Positions 16,203 to 26,062 of a stretch of 64,000 bases of DNA are shown piece by piece. The stretch comes from Halobellus ruber. Its GTDB lineage: Archaea; Halobacteriota; Halobacteria; Halobacteriales; Haloferacaceae. Positions within the stretch are counted from its first letter, which is position 1. Each line of letters opens with the position of its first letter. The DNA lies in contig NZ_JACKXD010000001.1 in the NCBI RefSeq assembly GCF_014212355.1, forward strand, positions 829,143 through 893,142. Reading direction: 5' to 3'. Position numbers and translations under genes: made by a program. A model generated the notes under the pieces. It had not been told where the DNA came from, did not search any database, and saw only the letters and a program-made list of their open reading frames with translations.

Positions 16203-17204
16203 ATGCTCGAAGACGATTTCGGTCGCGAAGTGTCCGGGGTCCGGGTCTCGCTGACGGACCGCTGTAACTTCGACTGCGTCTACTGCCACAACGAGGGGCT
16301 CGGCGACACCCGTGGTCCGATGGACCCGCAGGACGACGAGATGACCGCCGACGAGGTGGTCCGGTTTCTGGAGGTCGTCTCCGAGTTCGGGGTGCGGAAG
16401 GTGAAGTTCACCGGCGGGGAGCCGATGCTCAGAGGCGACTTAGCGGAGATCATCCGGCGCGTGCCCGACGGGATGGAGGCGTCGATGACGACGAACGGGA
16501 CCTTCCTCCCCGGCCGCGCCGAGGACCTGAAGGAGGCCGGACTCGAACGGGTGAACGTCTCCCAGGACGCGATCGATCCCGACGCGTTCGCGGAGATCAC
16601 CAAGTCCGGCGCCTACGAGAAGGTCATCGAGGGCGTCGAGGCCGCCCTGGAGGCGGGACTCGAACCGGTGAAGCTGAACATGGTCGTCTTCGAGCACACT
16701 GCGGGCTACGTCGAGGGGATGGTCGATCACGTCGCCGAGAACCCCGGGCTCCAACTCCAGCTCATCGAGTATATGCCCGAGTTGACGGGAAAGCCCGAGT
16801 GGAACATCGACATCGGCCGGGTCCACGACTGGCTCGAGGGGAAGGCCGACCGGGTGGAGACCCGCGAGATGCACAATCGCCGGCGGTACTACGTCGGCGG
16901 CGACCCCGCCGACGACGGCTCCGACCCCGGGATGGTCGAGATCGTCGATCCCGTCGAGAACCCCAACTTCTGTGCGAACTGCCACCGCGTGCGAGTCACC
17001 CACGAGGGGTACCTGAAGGGCTGTCTCAACCGCAACGACGACCTGCGGTCGATGGGCGAGATGACCCGCGAGGAGATCCGCGAGACGTTCAGGGAGACCG
17101 TCGCGAACCGCGTGCCGTACTACGGCGAGTATATGATCCAGGAGGACGGCGAGTGGGTCGTCAACGACAAGTACATCGACGCGCCGGTCGCGACGTCCGA
17201 CTGA
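16203..17204 (+). CDS. moaA: GTP 3',8-cyclase (molybdenum cofactor biosynthesis)
   Basis: Radical-SAM enzyme that rearranges GTP in the first step of molybdopterin synthesis. The N-terminal cluster motif is [12 protein letters not shown] (CxxxCxxC). [15 protein letters not shown] is the SAM-binding GGE motif. The second cluster motif is [21 protein letters not shown] (C-x2-C-x13-C) in the C-terminal third. The length of 333 residues is normal. The typical C-terminal GG dipeptide is absent; the protein ends APVATSD. The ATG at 16203 is supported by the TATA box 28 bases upstream. Divergent from the Mrp carrier. Confidence 0.95.
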   Translation: MLEDDFGREVSGVRVSLTDRCNFDCVYCHNEGLGDTRGPMDPQDDEMTADEVVRFLEVVSEFGVRKVKFTGGEPMLRGDLAEIIRRVPDGMEASMTTNGTFLPGRAEDLKEAGLERVNVSQDAIDPDAFAEITKSGAYEKVIEGVEAALEAGLEPVKLNMVVFEHTAGYVEGMVDHVAENPGLQLQLIEYMPELTGKPEWNIDIGRVHDWLEGKADRVETREMHNRRRYYVGGDPADDGSDPGMVEIVDPVENPNFCANCHRVRVTHEGYLKGCLNRNDDLRSMGEMTREEIRETFRETVANRVPYYGEYMIQEDGEWVVNDKYIDAPVATSD

Positions 17205-17227
17205 GACGCTCGGTCCGCCGAACGCCT

Positions 17228-17596
17228 CTATTCACTCCCCCCAGTTCCCGTTTCCGCCAGGAACGCGTCGATCGCGTCGCCGCCCTGGAACCCCTCGGCA
17301 AGCCGTCCGACGACGGCGCCGTCTCGGAAGTGTACGAGCGTCGGCACACTGGTGATTCCGAACCGCTCGATCGACGCCGGATCGTCCCGCGGGTTGATCG
17401 TCGCCACCGCGAGGTCCCCGTGTGCGCGGGCGACGTTGCCGAGGACCGGTTCGAGTCCGGCACACAGCGAACACCCCTCCGTGTAGAAGTCGACGAGCAC
17501 CCGGTCGTGAGCGTCGACGAAGCGGTCGAGGTCGGCTTCGGAGTCGAGTTCGACCGGGCGATCGGGCGCCGATTCGGATGGGATGTCGGTCTGCAT
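17228..17596 (-). CDS. thioredoxin-family protein
   Basis: Cytoplasmic thiol-disulfide protein of 122 residues with the thioredoxin fold: RVLVDFYTEGCSLCAGLEPVLG holds the redox pair as CSLC in place of the usual WCGPC, and GITSVPTLVHFRDG supplies the conserved cis-Pro. The ATG at 17596 is preferred to the in-frame codon at 17740, whose extra N-terminus is basic and non-conserved. It is convergent with moaA. The non-standard active site suggests a specialised donor rather than the main thioredoxin. Confidence 0.9.
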   Translation of the reverse strand: MQTDIPSESAPDRPVELDSEADLDRFVDAHDRVLVDFYTEGCSLCAGLEPVLGNVARAHGDLAVATINPRDDPASIERFGITSVPTLVHFRDGAVVGRLAEGFQGGDAIDAFLAETGTGGSE

Positions 17597-17859
17597 ATCT
17601 CCTCTTTGGCGCTGGGAACCCATATACTGTCGGCGGTCTGGCGGCGTGCACTCCCGGTCGCCTCCGGACTGCCCGTGGACGGGACCGGACGCGATACGTC
17701 GCCGTCGGCGTGTGAGAGCGACGCATACCCCCGTGTACACGGCTCACACCCGCTCGTCCTATCGTGACCCTTAAGTAGCGTACCCGGCTTGTTCCGACTG
17801 CAATACGCTGTAGGGAGGTCGACTCCCGAGTCCGCAAGGGCGACAGTGCGAGACCGCGC

Positions 17860-17945
17860 GTTGCGGTAGCCAAGCCTGGCCCAAGGCGCAGGGTTGCTAA
17901 CTCTGTGGCGTTCACGCCTCCGGGGTTCGAATCCCCGCCGCAACG
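17860..17945 (+). tRNA. tRNA-Ser (anticodon GCU)
   Basis: Class II tRNA of 86 bases. Acceptor GTTGCGG pairs with CCGCAAC, discriminator G. The anticodon stem CAGGG/CTCTG holds loop TTGCTAA, giving anticodon GCT. It has a long variable arm and T-loop GGGGTTCGAATCCCC. It lies 20 bases before rps13, so it is probably transcribed at the head of the ribosomal operon. CCCTTAAGTAGC near 17766-17777 is a possible promoter element. The 263 bases between thioredoxin and this tRNA show no gene. Confidence 0.97.
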
Positions 17946-17965
17946 TCACCGGACATCCAAAAGCT

Positions 17966-18487
17966 ATGAGTGCAGAAGAACCACAGGACGCCGCCGACGA
18001 GGAGGACGATGACCTCCGATACTTCGTCAGGATCGGGACCACCGATCTGGACGGGACGAAGAGCGTCGAGCGGAGTCTCAGAGAGATGAAGGGAATCGGC
18101 AAGCGCACGGCGCGCATCGTCACCGACGCCGCCGGCGTCGATCGACAAGCGACGTTCGGTCTGCTCGAGGACGACGAGATCGACGCGGTCGTCGACGCCG
18201 TCGAGAACCTCGAAGACTACATCCCCGAGTGGATGGCAAACCGGCGGAACGACTTCTTCTCCGGCGAGACCAGCCACAAGACCGGGTCCGACCTCGAGGA
18301 GAAACGACGCCACGACATCAACCGGATGAAGATGATCGACTCCTACAAGGGCGTGCGTCACAAGCGCGGCCAGAAGGTCCGCGGCCAGCGGACGAAGTCC
18401 ACCGGCCGGACCGAGGGGACGATCGGCGTCAACGTCGAGGCGATCAAGGAGGAGGCGGCCGAGGAGGCCGCAGACGAGGACGAATAA
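17966..18487 (+). CDS. rps13: 30S ribosomal protein uS13
   Basis: Head-of-30S protein contacting tRNA and 23S rRNA bridge B1. Of 173 residues, the core [34 protein letters not shown] and the basic tail [23 protein letters not shown] are diagnostic. An acidic N-terminal ([15 protein letters not shown]) and C-terminal extension is typical of halophile versions. ATG at 17966; longer in-frame reading through the tRNA is an artefact. First protein of the rps13-rps4-rps11-rpoD cluster. Confidence 0.98.
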   Translation: MSAEEPQDAADEEDDDLRYFVRIGTTDLDGTKSVERSLREMKGIGKRTARIVTDAAGVDRQATFGLLEDDEIDAVVDAVENLEDYIPEWMANRRNDFFSGETSHKTGSDLEEKRRHDINRMKMIDSYKGVRHKRGQKVRGQRTKSTGRTEGTIGVNVEAIKEEAAEEAADEDE

Positions 18488-18490
18488 CCG

Positions 18491-19018
18491 ATGGCGACCG
18501 GAAACAACACAAAGCGGTACGAGACGCCGAACCACCCGTATCAGGGCGAGCGGATCGCCCAGGAGGGAGACCTGCTCGGCCGCTACGGACTGAAGAACAA
18601 AGAGGAGCTGTGGCGCGCACAGTCGGAGCTCCGGAACTACCGGCGGGAGGCCCGACGCCTCATCGGCGAGGCACAGGGCGACCTGGAGGCCGCGGAGGCG
18701 GCCGGCGAGGAGTTCCTCGCCCGGCTCCGCCGCTACGGCATCCTCTCGGAGGGCGACGACATCAGTCGCGTCCTCGGGCTCGACGTCACCGACATCCTGG
18801 AGCGTCGGCTCCAGACCGTCGTCTACCGCGCCGGCCTGGCGAGTACGCCGGAGCAGGCGCGGCAGTTCGTCGTCCACGGCCACGTCACCGTCGACGGCGC
18901 CCGCGTCACGCGGCCGTCGAAGATGGTCGAGGTCGCGGAGGAAGACGCGATCGAGTTCGACGACACCAGCCCGCTCGCGGACGAGCTTCATCCCGAGCGC
19001 GCGGAGGGACAAGAGTAA
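18491..19018 (+). CDS. rps4: 30S ribosomal protein uS4
   Basis: Primary 16S rRNA-binding assembly protein of 175 residues. The S4 RNA-binding domain is visible in [37 protein letters not shown]. It begins 3 bases after rps13, and its TAA shares one base with the rps11 ATG, so the genes are translationally coupled. Confidence 0.98.
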   Translation: MATGNNTKRYETPNHPYQGERIAQEGDLLGRYGLKNKEELWRAQSELRNYRREARRLIGEAQGDLEAAEAAGEEFLARLRRYGILSEGDDISRVLGLDVTDILERRLQTVVYRAGLASTPEQARQFVVHGHVTVDGARVTRPSKMVEVAEEDAIEFDDTSPLADELHPERAEGQE

Positions 19019-19413
19019 TGAGCGAATCAGAGACTTCCAGGGACAAGTGGGGAATCGCCCACGTGCACGCGTCGTTCAACAACACCCTCATCACGGTCAC
19101 CGACCTGACGGGCGCGGAGACGATCGTCAAGTCCTCGGGCGGCGCAGTGGTGAAGCAGAACCGCGACGAGGCGTCGCCGTACGCCGCCATGCAGATGGCG
19201 GAGTCGGTCGCAGAAGAGATCAAGGCCGCCGGCATCGAGGGCCTGCACGTCCGCGTGCGTGGCCCCGGCGGCAACGACATCAAGAGCCCGGGTCCGGGCG
19301 CGCAGGCGACGATCCGTGCGCTGGCCCGCGCCGGGCTCGAGATCGGCCGTATCGAGGACGTCACACCGATCCCGCACGACGGGACGCGCGCACCGAAGAA
19401 CCGCCGACTGTGA
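19018..19413 (+). CDS. rps11: 30S ribosomal protein uS11
   Basis: Platform protein of 131 residues near the mRNA exit. [22 protein letters not shown] and [29 protein letters not shown] are diagnostic, as is the basic tail [12 protein letters not shown]. Start ATG at 19018 overlaps the rps4 stop by one base. Confidence 0.98.
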   Translation: MSESETSRDKWGIAHVHASFNNTLITVTDLTGAETIVKSSGGAVVKQNRDEASPYAAMQMAESVAEEIKAAGIEGLHVRVRGPGGNDIKSPGPGAQATIRALARAGLEIGRIEDVTPIPHDGTRAPKNRRL

Positions 19414-19423
19414 GGGGCTCCAG

Positions 19424-20203
19424 ATGACGAACGACTTCGAGGTCGAGTTCATCGAATCCGGCGACCGGTCCGCCAGGTTCCTGGTCCGGGGCGTCTCGCC
19501 GGCCGTCGCAAACGGCATCCGCCGGGCGATGGTCGCCGACGTGCCGACGTTCAGTATCGATTCCGTCCGGTTCGTCGAGAACTCCTCGGTGATGTTCGAC
19601 GAGATGATCGGGCTCCGGCTGGGGCTGGTTCCGCTTTCGACCCCCCTCGGCGACTTCGAGGCGGGCGACGTCGTCACCCTCGCTTTGGACGTCGAAGGGC
19701 CGGCGACCGCCTACTCCGGGGATCTGGAATCCGCGGACGCGATGGTCCAGCCAGCCGACGAGAACGTTCCGATCATCGAGCTCAAGGAGGGCCAACACCT
19801 CGAACTGGAGGCCGACGCGGTGCTCGATTCCGGGAAGTCCCACGCCAAACACCAGGGCGGCGTGTCGGTCGGTTACCGCCACCTCCAGCGCGTGGAGGTC
19901 GTCGGCGACGCCGGCGAGTTCGAAGAGCAGGAGTCGAACATCCTCCGTGGCGTGATCGAGGAGGCCGCGGCCGAACACGCCGACGCCGACGCCACGAACG
20001 GCGACCTCGTCCCCACGGACGAGTTCGACAACGACCTCACGAACCGGTATCCGGGCAAGGAGGTCGCGGTCCACGACGTGCCGGAGGCGTTCGTCTTCCA
20101 CGTCGAGACCGACGGCTCGTTCGGCGTCGAGGAGCTGGTGCTCCGCGCCGCCGAGACGCTGGGGGACCGCGCCGCGGAACTCGAATCGAAAGTCGCGATA
20201 TAG
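19424..20203 (+). CDS. rpoD: DNA-directed RNA polymerase subunit Rpo3 (D)
   Basis: Alpha-like subunit that nucleates archaeal RNA polymerase assembly with Rpo11, Rpo10 and Rpo12. It has 259 residues. [30 protein letters not shown] is the conserved dimerisation segment. There are no cysteines where some archaeal D subunits hold a ferredoxin-like Fe-S cluster, as is usual in halophiles. ATG at 19424, 10 bases after rps11. Confidence 0.97.
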   Translation: MTNDFEVEFIESGDRSARFLVRGVSPAVANGIRRAMVADVPTFSIDSVRFVENSSVMFDEMIGLRLGLVPLSTPLGDFEAGDVVTLALDVEGPATAYSGDLESADAMVQPADENVPIIELKEGQHLELEADAVLDSGKSHAKHQGGVSVGYRHLQRVEVVGDAGEFEEQESNILRGVIEEAAAEHADADATNGDLVPTDEFDNDLTNRYPGKEVAVHDVPEAFVFHVETDGSFGVEELVLRAAETLGDRAAELESKVAI

Positions 20204-20358
20204 CACAATGACTGTCCCTTCACTCACCCGACGCCCGCACGCCCCGCCGCGATCGGCGGCCAGCCGCTGTTTCGCCGGCTCTACGGCCGGGGCTTCGACC
20301 CGCGGGCGTTGCCAGACCGAAAGGAGTTTGAAGGGCCACGCAGTAGCACGAAGTGCGA

Positions 20359-20443
20359 GCAGGGATAGCCAAGTCTGGCCAACGGCGCAGCGTTCAGGGC
20401 GCTGTCCCATAGGGGTCCGCAGGTTCAAATCCTGCTCCCTGCA
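20359..20443 (+). tRNA. tRNA-Leu (anticodon CAG)
   Basis: Class II tRNA of 85 bases. Acceptor GCAGGGA pairs with TCCCTGC, discriminator A. The anticodon stem CAGCG/CGCTG holds loop TTCAGGG, giving CAG. Variable arm and T-loop GGTTCAAATCC are present. In Haloarcula a leucine tRNA likewise precedes the L18e-L13-S9-enolase-S2 genes. Its 3' part is repeated 123 bases downstream. Confidence 0.97.
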
Positions 20444-20579
20444 CTTCTGTGCTCGAACGACAGTGAGAGCTACGAGTGCATACAGGAGATTTGAACCACG
20501 GGAGTCGCAACGGCGGAGCGGAGCGAGGCCGACCGTCTCCGGGCGGTTCAAATCCTGCTCCCTGCACTTCTGTGCTCGA
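20422..20579 (+). repeat. direct repeat of tRNA-Leu 3' end (35 bp, two copies)
   Basis: The 35 bases 20422-20456 (T-arm, acceptor end and 13 bases of downstream flank) recur exactly at 20545-20579. The 88 bases between contain GAGATTTGAACCACGGGAG and a purine-rich GCGGAGCGGAGCGAGGCCG tract, with no ORF. This is the pattern of an attL/attR pair after almost complete loss of an integrated element. A 35-base identity including flank excludes chance. Confidence 0.9.
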
Positions 20580-20665
20580 CCGAACGGGAGAGCGACGGGT
20601 GTAGACGGTGGATCCGACCCACCGCGAATCGCGTCCGCACTTCGGAACTTCACAGGATGTACATT

Positions 20666-21016
20666 ATGAGTAAGACGAATCCGAGACTCAACAGTCTCAT
20701 CGCCGAGCTGAAGTCGGTGTCGCGCGAGTCAGGCGCCAACGTCTGGCAGGACGTCGCGGACCGGCTGGAGAAGCCACGGCGCACCCACGCGGAGGTCAAC
20801 CTCGGGCGTATCGAACGGTACGCTCGCGAAGAGGAGACCGTCGTCGTACCCGGCAAGGTGCTGGGAAGCGGTGTGCTGCAGAAGGACGTTACAGTCGCGG
20901 CGGTCGACTTCTCGTCGTCCGCTCGAACCAAGATCGAACAGGTCGGGGAGACGGTGGCGCTCGAGGATCTGGTCGCCGAGAACCCCGACGGCAGCAACGT
21001 GCGGGTGATCCGATGA
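20666..21016 (+). CDS. rpl18e: 50S ribosomal protein eL18
   Basis: Archaeal/eukaryotic-type 50S protein of 116 residues: [48 protein letters not shown] at 20666 rather than the in-frame ATG 9 bases earlier, since MSKTNPRL is the usual start. First gene after tRNA-Leu; its end overlaps rpl13 by 4 bases. Confidence 0.97.
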   Translation: MSKTNPRLNSLIAELKSVSRESGANVWQDVADRLEKPRRTHAEVNLGRIERYAREEETVVVPGKVLGSGVLQKDVTVAAVDFSSSARTKIEQVGETVALEDLVAENPDGSNVRVIR

Positions 21017-21450
21017 GCCTCGCCGAATTCGACGCCGACGTCGTCGTCGACGCGCGGAACTGCATTGTCGGCCGCGTCGCCAGCAAGGTCGCACAGCGCG
21101 CCCTCGACGGCGAGCGGATCGCGATCGTCAACGCCGAGGACGCCGTCGTCACCGGCCGCGAGGAGAGCGTGATGGACAAGTACCGGACGCGGACGGAGCA
21201 GGGCTCCGACCGCGGGCCGTACTACCCGACCCGACCCGACGGGATCTTCAAGCGCGCGGTGCGCGGGATGCTCCCGTACAAGACCGACCGCGGTCGTGAG
21301 GCCTTCGAGAACGTCCGCGTCTACGTGGGCAACCCCTTCGACGAGGACGGCGACGCCCTCGACGGCACGACGCTGGATCGGCTCTCGAACATCAAGTTCC
21401 TCTCGCTCGGAGAGGTATCCGCGAACCTGGGTGCGAACGTCACATGGTAA
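21013..21450 (+). CDS. rpl13: 50S ribosomal protein uL13
   Basis: Early 50S assembly protein of 145 residues. [25 protein letters not shown] and the GILPYK-like [23 protein letters not shown] segment identify it. It overlaps rpl18e by 4 bases (ATGA) and rps9 by 7, indicating tight coupling. Confidence 0.97.
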   Translation: MSLAEFDADVVVDARNCIVGRVASKVAQRALDGERIAIVNAEDAVVTGREESVMDKYRTRTEQGSDRGPYYPTRPDGIFKRAVRGMLPYKTDRGREAFENVRVYVGNPFDEDGDALDGTTLDRLSNIKFLSLGEVSANLGANVTW

Positions 21451-21842
21451 CCAACACGTCGGGAAAGAAGAAGACGGCAATCGCCCGCGCCACCGTGCGC
21501 GACGGCGAGGGCCGCGTCCGTATCGACTCCCAGCCGGTCGAGCTGTTCGAGCCGGAGACCGCCCGCCTGAAAATGCTGGAGCCGTTCCGCATCGCGGGCG
21601 AGGACCTCCGCTCGCAGGTCGACATCGACGTCAGCGTCTCCGGCGGCGGGTTCGCCGGCCAGGCTGACGCCGCGCGCACCGCGATCGCCCGCGGGCTGGT
21701 GCAGTATCTCAACGACGCGGAGCTCCGCGACGCCTATATGGACTTCGACCGCTCGCTGCTGGTCAACGACGTCCGGCAGTCCGAACCGAAGAAGTGGGGC
21801 GGCCCCGGCGCGCGGGCCCGCTACCAGAAGTCCTACCGCTGA
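21444..21842 (+). CDS. rps9: 30S ribosomal protein uS9
   Basis: P-site protein of 132 residues. [21 protein letters not shown] at the start and the C-terminal tail [14 protein letters not shown], whose last Arg touches the P-site tRNA anticodon, are diagnostic. Overlaps rpl13. Confidence 0.98.
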   Translation: MVTNTSGKKKTAIARATVRDGEGRVRIDSQPVELFEPETARLKMLEPFRIAGEDLRSQVDIDVSVSGGGFAGQADAARTAIARGLVQYLNDAELRDAYMDFDRSLLVNDVRQSEPKKWGGPGARARYQKSYR

Positions 21843-21854
21843 GGTGATCCAGCC

Positions 21855-22049
21855 ATGATGATCCCCGTCCGGTGTTTCACGTGCGGCAACGTGATCGGCG
21901 AACACTGGGACGAGTTCAAGCAGCGGGCCCGCGACGGCGACGAGGACCCCGCGACGGTCCTCGACGAGCTGGGCGTCGAGCGGCACTGCTGCCGGCGGAT
22001 GATGGTCTCTCATAAGGACCTCGTCGACGTGGTCGCCCCCTACCAATGA
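21855..22049 (+). CDS. rpoN: DNA-directed RNA polymerase subunit Rpo10 (N)
   Basis: Small zinc subunit of 64 residues, part of the Rpo3-11-10-12 assembly platform. [15 protein letters not shown] and [12 protein letters not shown] give the CX2C...CC zinc-bundle ligands. Overlaps rpoK by 4 bases. Confidence 0.98.
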   Translation: MMIPVRCFTCGNVIGEHWDEFKQRARDGDEDPATVLDELGVERHCCRRMMVSHKDLVDVVAPYQ

Positions 22050-22228
22050 GCGGACGCACGCAGTACAACCGATACGAGAAGGCGCGGATCCTGGGCGCGC
22101 GAGCGCTGCAGGTGTCCTACGGCGCGCCGGTGCTCATCGAGACCGACCAGACCGAGCCGATCCTGGTGGCCGCCGAGGAGTACGACGCCGGCGTCCTGCC
22201 GTTCACCGTCAAACGCGAGGGCAACTGA
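22046..22228 (+). CDS. rpoK: DNA-directed RNA polymerase subunit Rpo6 (K)
   Basis: Omega/RPB6-like subunit of 60 residues that clamps the largest subunit. [27 protein letters not shown] is the conserved core. It is followed by the enolase ATG one base after its stop. Confidence 0.97.
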   Translation: MSGRTQYNRYEKARILGARALQVSYGAPVLIETDQTEPILVAAEEYDAGVLPFTVKREGN

Positions 22229-22229
22229 G

Positions 22230-23480
22230 ATGACGCTGATCTCGAGTATCGCGCTCCGCCGGGTGCTGGACTCCCGGGGCAACGCCACCGTCGAGGCGGA
22301 CGTCCTGACCGAGTCCGGCGGGTTCGGCCGCGCCGCCGCCCCCAGCGGGGCGAGCACGGGCGAACACGAGGCGATCGAACTCCCGGCGGGGGAAGCCATC
22401 GCTGCCGCCCGGGAGCACGCGGTCCCCCGCCTGGTCGGCGAGGTCTACGCCGGTAACCAGCGGGCGGTCGACGCCGCGCTGCAGGCCGCCGACGGCACCG
22501 GGAACTTCTCGGAGATCGGCGCCAACAGCGCGGTCGCGATCTCGATGGCCGCAGCGAAGGCCGGCGCCGACGTGCTGGGCGCGCCGCTGTACCAACACCT
22601 CGGCGGGACCTTCCGCGGCGAGTCGTTCCCGGTTCCGCTCGGCAACGTCGTCGGCGGCGGCGAACACGCCAAGGAGGCCACCCACATCCAGGAGTTCCTG
22701 GCCGCGCCCGTCGGCGCGCCGAGCGTCTCCGAGGCCGTCTTCGCCAACGCCGCGGTCCACGCCCGGATCTCCGAGCTCCTCGACGACCGCGGGATCCCCG
22801 CGGCGAAGGGCGACGAGGGGGCGTGGGCGCCGCCGATCTCCGACGCGGAGGCGTTCGCGGTCGTCGGCGAGGCGGTCGACGACGTCGCCTCGGACCTCGG
22901 CTTCGAGATCCGATTCGGCCTGGATATGGCCGCCGCGGAGCTGTACGATTCCGAGGCCGACGCCTACGTCTACGGCGACCAGACCCGCTCGACGGCCGAA
23001 CAGGTCGACTACGTGGCCGAGATGGTCGACGAGTACGACCTCGTCTACGTCGAGGACCCCCTCGACGAGAACGACTACGAGGGCTTTGCGGAACTGACCG
23101 AACGGGTCGGCGGCGGGGCTTCAGCCCCGGGCGCGAGCGGGCGAGGCCCGCGAGCCGACCGGACCCTGATCTGTGGCGACGACCTGTTCGTGACGAACGT
23201 CGACCGCCTCCGGGACGGGATCGACGCGGGCGCCGGCAACGCGATCCTGATCAAGCCGAATCAGATCGGGACGCTCTCGGACGCCTTCGACGCCATCGAA
23301 CTCGCAACCGAGAACGGCTACGAGACGGTGGTCTCCCACCGTTCCGGCGAGACCGAGGACGCCACGATCGCACACCTCGCCGTCGCCACCGACGCCGGGT
23401 TCATCAAGACCGGCACGGTGGGCGGCGAGCGAACCGCCAAACTCAACGAACTGGTCCGCATCGCGGACGACGCAGTATGA
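22230..23480 (+). CDS. eno: enolase with an in-frame GC-rich insertion
   Basis: Glycolytic 2-phosphoglycerate dehydratase of 416 residues. [20 protein letters not shown]-loop-like [21 protein letters not shown], catalytic Lys in [10 protein letters not shown] and [12 protein letters not shown] are all present. Between the ELTERVG and [14 protein letters not shown] segments lies an extra Gly/Ala/Ser/Arg-rich stretch of about 15 residues (23108-23158), encoded by a palindrome-rich GC sequence and absent from the enolases I recall. It lies near, but before, the metal-ligand Asp loop. It shares the ribosomal operon and overlaps rps2 by 4 bases. Confidence 0.96.
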   Translation: MTLISSIALRRVLDSRGNATVEADVLTESGGFGRAAAPSGASTGEHEAIELPAGEAIAAAREHAVPRLVGEVYAGNQRAVDAALQAADGTGNFSEIGANSAVAISMAAAKAGADVLGAPLYQHLGGTFRGESFPVPLGNVVGGGEHAKEATHIQEFLAAPVGAPSVSEAVFANAAVHARISELLDDRGIPAAKGDEGAWAPPISDAEAFAVVGEAVDDVASDLGFEIRFGLDMAAAELYDSEADAYVYGDQTRSTAEQVDYVAEMVDEYDLVYVEDPLDENDYEGFAELTERVGGGASAPGASGRGPRADRTLICGDDLFVTNVDRLRDGIDAGAGNAILIKPNQIGTLSDAFDAIELATENGYETVVSHRSGETEDATIAHLAVATDAGFIKTGTVGGERTAKLNELVRIADDAV

Positions 23481-24277
23481 CAGACAACGACAACGACGCG
23501 GTCGAAGTCGTCGACGACGAGTCCGACCCGGAGGCGACCGGGGACGACGCCGGCGCGACGGCCGAGGCCACTTCCGACCAGACCGAACCGGTCGCCGACG
23601 CCGCCGACGGGGCCCCCGAGGCCGCCGCGGCCGCCGAGGCAGAAAACCCCGAAGACGAGGGCCCGACGTTTGACGAGGACGTGATGCCCGACGAGGAGGC
23701 CGACCTCCTGATCCCCGTCGAGGACTACCTCGCGGCGGGCGTCCACATCGGGACCCAACAGAAGACCCAGGACATGGAGCGGTTCATCCACCGCGTCCGC
23801 GACGACGGGCTGTACGTCTTAGACGTCAGCCAGACCGACTCGCGGATCCGGACCGCCGCCGACTTCCTCGCGAACTACGATCCGGAGCGCATTCTGGTGA
23901 CGAGTTCGCGGCAGTACGGCCGCTTCCCGGCCACGAAGTTCGCCGACGCGGTCGGCGCCCGTGCCCGGACCGGCCGGTTCATCCCGGGCACGCTGACCAA
24001 CCCCGACTACGACGGGTACATCGAGCCAGACGTGGTCGTCGTCACCGACCCGATCGGCGACGCCCAAGCGGTCAAGGAGGCCATCACTGTCGGCATCCCC
24101 GTCATCGCGATGTGTGACTCCAACAACCAGACCGGCAACGTCGACCTCGTCGTCCCCACCAACAACAAGGGGCGGCGCGCGCTGTCGGTGGTCTACTGGC
24201 TCCTGGCGAACGAGACGCTCGACCGCCGCGGCAGCGACACCGTCTACGCCCTCGAGGACTTCGAGGACGAGATCTGA
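23477..24277 (+). CDS. rps2: 30S ribosomal protein uS2
   Basis: Protein of 266 residues. The core ([56 protein letters not shown]) is standard. The first 65 residues are a low-complexity Asp/Glu/Ala extension, common in haloarchaeal S2. ATG at 23477 overlaps the enolase stop. Last gene of the cluster. Confidence 0.97.
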   Translation: MTDNDNDAVEVVDDESDPEATGDDAGATAEATSDQTEPVADAADGAPEAAAAAEAENPEDEGPTFDEDVMPDEEADLLIPVEDYLAAGVHIGTQQKTQDMERFIHRVRDDGLYVLDVSQTDSRIRTAADFLANYDPERILVTSSRQYGRFPATKFADAVGARARTGRFIPGTLTNPDYDGYIEPDVVVVTDPIGDAQAVKEAITVGIPVIAMCDSNNQTGNVDLVVPTNNKGRRALSVVYWLLANETLDRRGSDTVYALEDFEDEI

Positions 24278-24434
24278 GCGGCGACCGGGTTTTGGCGCGT
24301 CTTTTGCGGATTCACACCTCCCGAGCCGCGGGTGCGGCGTCGGCGGAGCGCCCGACTGCCGGGGGTCGCTGACGCGTCCCCGCGGTCGGTTTCGACGCAA
24401 CAAGGGTTTTGCCCGCCCATCCCTTCCGGTCGGT

Positions 24435-25394
24435 ATGGATCTGCAGCGGAGCGTTCGGGCGGTTGCGACCGCGTCCGGCGACGGGTCGGGCGGGATCGAC
24501 TGGGAGGCGGTCGCGACGGCCGCCAAATCCGCGACCGACGCCGGTTCGCTCGCGTTGACCGACGCCGAGCGGGCCGGCTACGCCGCCGATGTCCGCGACG
24601 CACGCGACCGGCTACGCGCCGTCGGGGGTCTCGAGTTCGACGTCCCAGCGGCGGTGGAAGTCCAGAACCGCCACCACTGGATCGACGCCAACGTGGCGAC
24701 GTTCCGGCGGGTGATGCGGCCCGTCGAGTCCGAGGTGAACATCGCGTTTCCGACGGTTGTGAGCGTGTTCAACACCGGGTCGATGGCGGCGGTGCTCTCG
24801 TTCCTTGCGTCGCACGTGCTCGGCCAGTACGACCCCCTCCTGCTTGCGGACGGCGACGACCACGAACTCTACTTCGTCCACCCCAACATCGTCGACGCCG
24901 CGGCGGACCTCGGGGTCGATTACCCCCGGTTCCGCCGGTGGATCGCGTTCCACGAGGTCACCCACGCCGCCGAGTTCGGCGCGGCTCCGTGGCTCTCCGA
25001 CCACCTGGAAACGCGGATGGAAGGAGCCTTGGAGACGCTGTCGGAGGGCGGGTTCGACCGCGACGCGTTCCGCGAGCTCGACGCCACGATGACCGCCGTC
25101 GAGGGGTACGCGGAACTGCTGATGGACCGGGCGTTCGACGCGGAGTACGCCGACCTGCGGCGGAAGCTGGACGCCCGACGCCGTGGCGGCAGTCCGGTGA
25201 CCAGGGTCGCGCGCAGGCTGCTCGGGCTGGGGATGAAGCGCCGCCAGTACGAACGCGGCGCGGATTTCTTCCGTGCAATCGCGGACCAGCGGGGCGTCGC
25301 GGCCGCCGCCGCGGTGTGGGAGGACCCGGTGAACCTCCCGACCGACGCCGAGTTCGACGACCCCGCGCGGTGGCTGGCGCGGGTGGATCCCTGA
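24435..25394 (+). CDS. zinicin-like metallopeptidase (DUF2342 / F420-associated type)
   Basis: Protein of 319 residues with a zincin motif HEVTH (in WIAFHEVTHAAEFGAAPWL, about residue 176), flanked by conserved features of the DUF2342 / coenzyme F420 biosynthesis-associated family: EVQNRHHWIDANVATFRRVM near 75-95 and a C-terminal KRRQYERGADFFRAIADQRG. Actual proteolysis has not been shown for the family to my knowledge. ATG at 24435; upstream 24278-24434 carries no gene. The link to F420 is by family name only; no F420 gene is nearby. Confidence 0.88.
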   Translation: MDLQRSVRAVATASGDGSGGIDWEAVATAAKSATDAGSLALTDAERAGYAADVRDARDRLRAVGGLEFDVPAAVEVQNRHHWIDANVATFRRVMRPVESEVNIAFPTVVSVFNTGSMAAVLSFLASHVLGQYDPLLLADGDDHELYFVHPNIVDAAADLGVDYPRFRRWIAFHEVTHAAEFGAAPWLSDHLETRMEGALETLSEGGFDRDAFRELDATMTAVEGYAELLMDRAFDAEYADLRRKLDARRRGGSPVTRVARRLLGLGMKRRQYERGADFFRAIADQRGVAAAAAVWEDPVNLPTDAEFDDPARWLARVDP

Positions 25395-25449
25395 GTTCGC
25401 GGCGGCCGCAACCGTCATACTCTTTCTGTCCGGGGATGTAATGATTGGT

Positions 25450-26007
25450 ATGCGCGTCAGAGACTGGCAGGACATCCTCGCGGACGTGACAGAGTCCGAC
25501 GCCGACCCCGACGGGTGGCGGGCCATCGCGGGCGACCGCCAAGACGGGCTGGGCGAGGACCTCTTTTTCGGTCACCCCGACGAGGGGGTGTACGCGTTGA
25601 AGACGTACACGAAGAACCCCACGGAGCTCCGGGGTGTCGGCGGCCGCGTCGCACGCCGGATCGACGACGACCTCGATCCGCTGTTCCCCCGACGGGACCG
25701 CGACGACGCCGGCCGGTTCGGCGTCCAGTCGCCGCCGGAGGACGAGGCGGACGCCGAGACGATGGCCAAACGGCTGGAGGAGGCGGTGAAGGTCCACGCC
25801 GAGGCACCCACCGAACCCGACGACTTCTTCACCGACGTGATGGACGCCCTCGACAGCCCGGCGTTCGGCCCGATGGAGTACGAGTTCGACGGGCGGCCAG
25901 ACCGGCTCGACGACCTCAAAGAGGAGTTCGGCCACGCCGACGAGTTGCTCTCGAAGGACCTCGACCAGCTCGTCGAGGAGGACGGCGTCGGCCGCGGGTT
26001 CCAGTGA
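25450..26007 (+). CDS. conserved haloarchaeal hypothetical protein, 185 aa
   Basis: Function unknown. Acidic soluble protein beginning MRVRDWQDILADVTESDADPDGW. I prefer the ATG at 25450 to the one at 25441 because a TATA-like CATACTCTTTC lies about 30 bases before it and MRVRDWQ looks like a natural start. A middle segment DLFFGHPDEGVYALKTYTKNP is hydrophobic enough for a compact fold, and the C-terminus (LLSKDLDQLVEEDGVGRGFQ) is helical. No cysteine cluster, no membrane segment. Followed by a small membrane-protein gene. Confidence 0.8.
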   Translation: MRVRDWQDILADVTESDADPDGWRAIAGDRQDGLGEDLFFGHPDEGVYALKTYTKNPTELRGVGGRVARRIDDDLDPLFPRRDRDDAGRFGVQSPPEDEADAETMAKRLEEAVKVHAEAPTEPDDFFTDVMDALDSPAFGPMEYEFDGRPDRLDDLKEEFGHADELLSKDLDQLVEEDGVGRGFQ

Positions 26008-26062
26008 CGCCGGCGACGCCGGCCGCCCGGGCGGCGAACCGACGCGGGTCCGGAGGGCCCCC

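Noticed and set aside
17624-17633. ATACTGTCGG, the first 10 bases of the family A palindrome, upstream of thioredoxin
   Set aside because: No matching second arm or centre follows; a 10-base match is too little to call a fifth copy.
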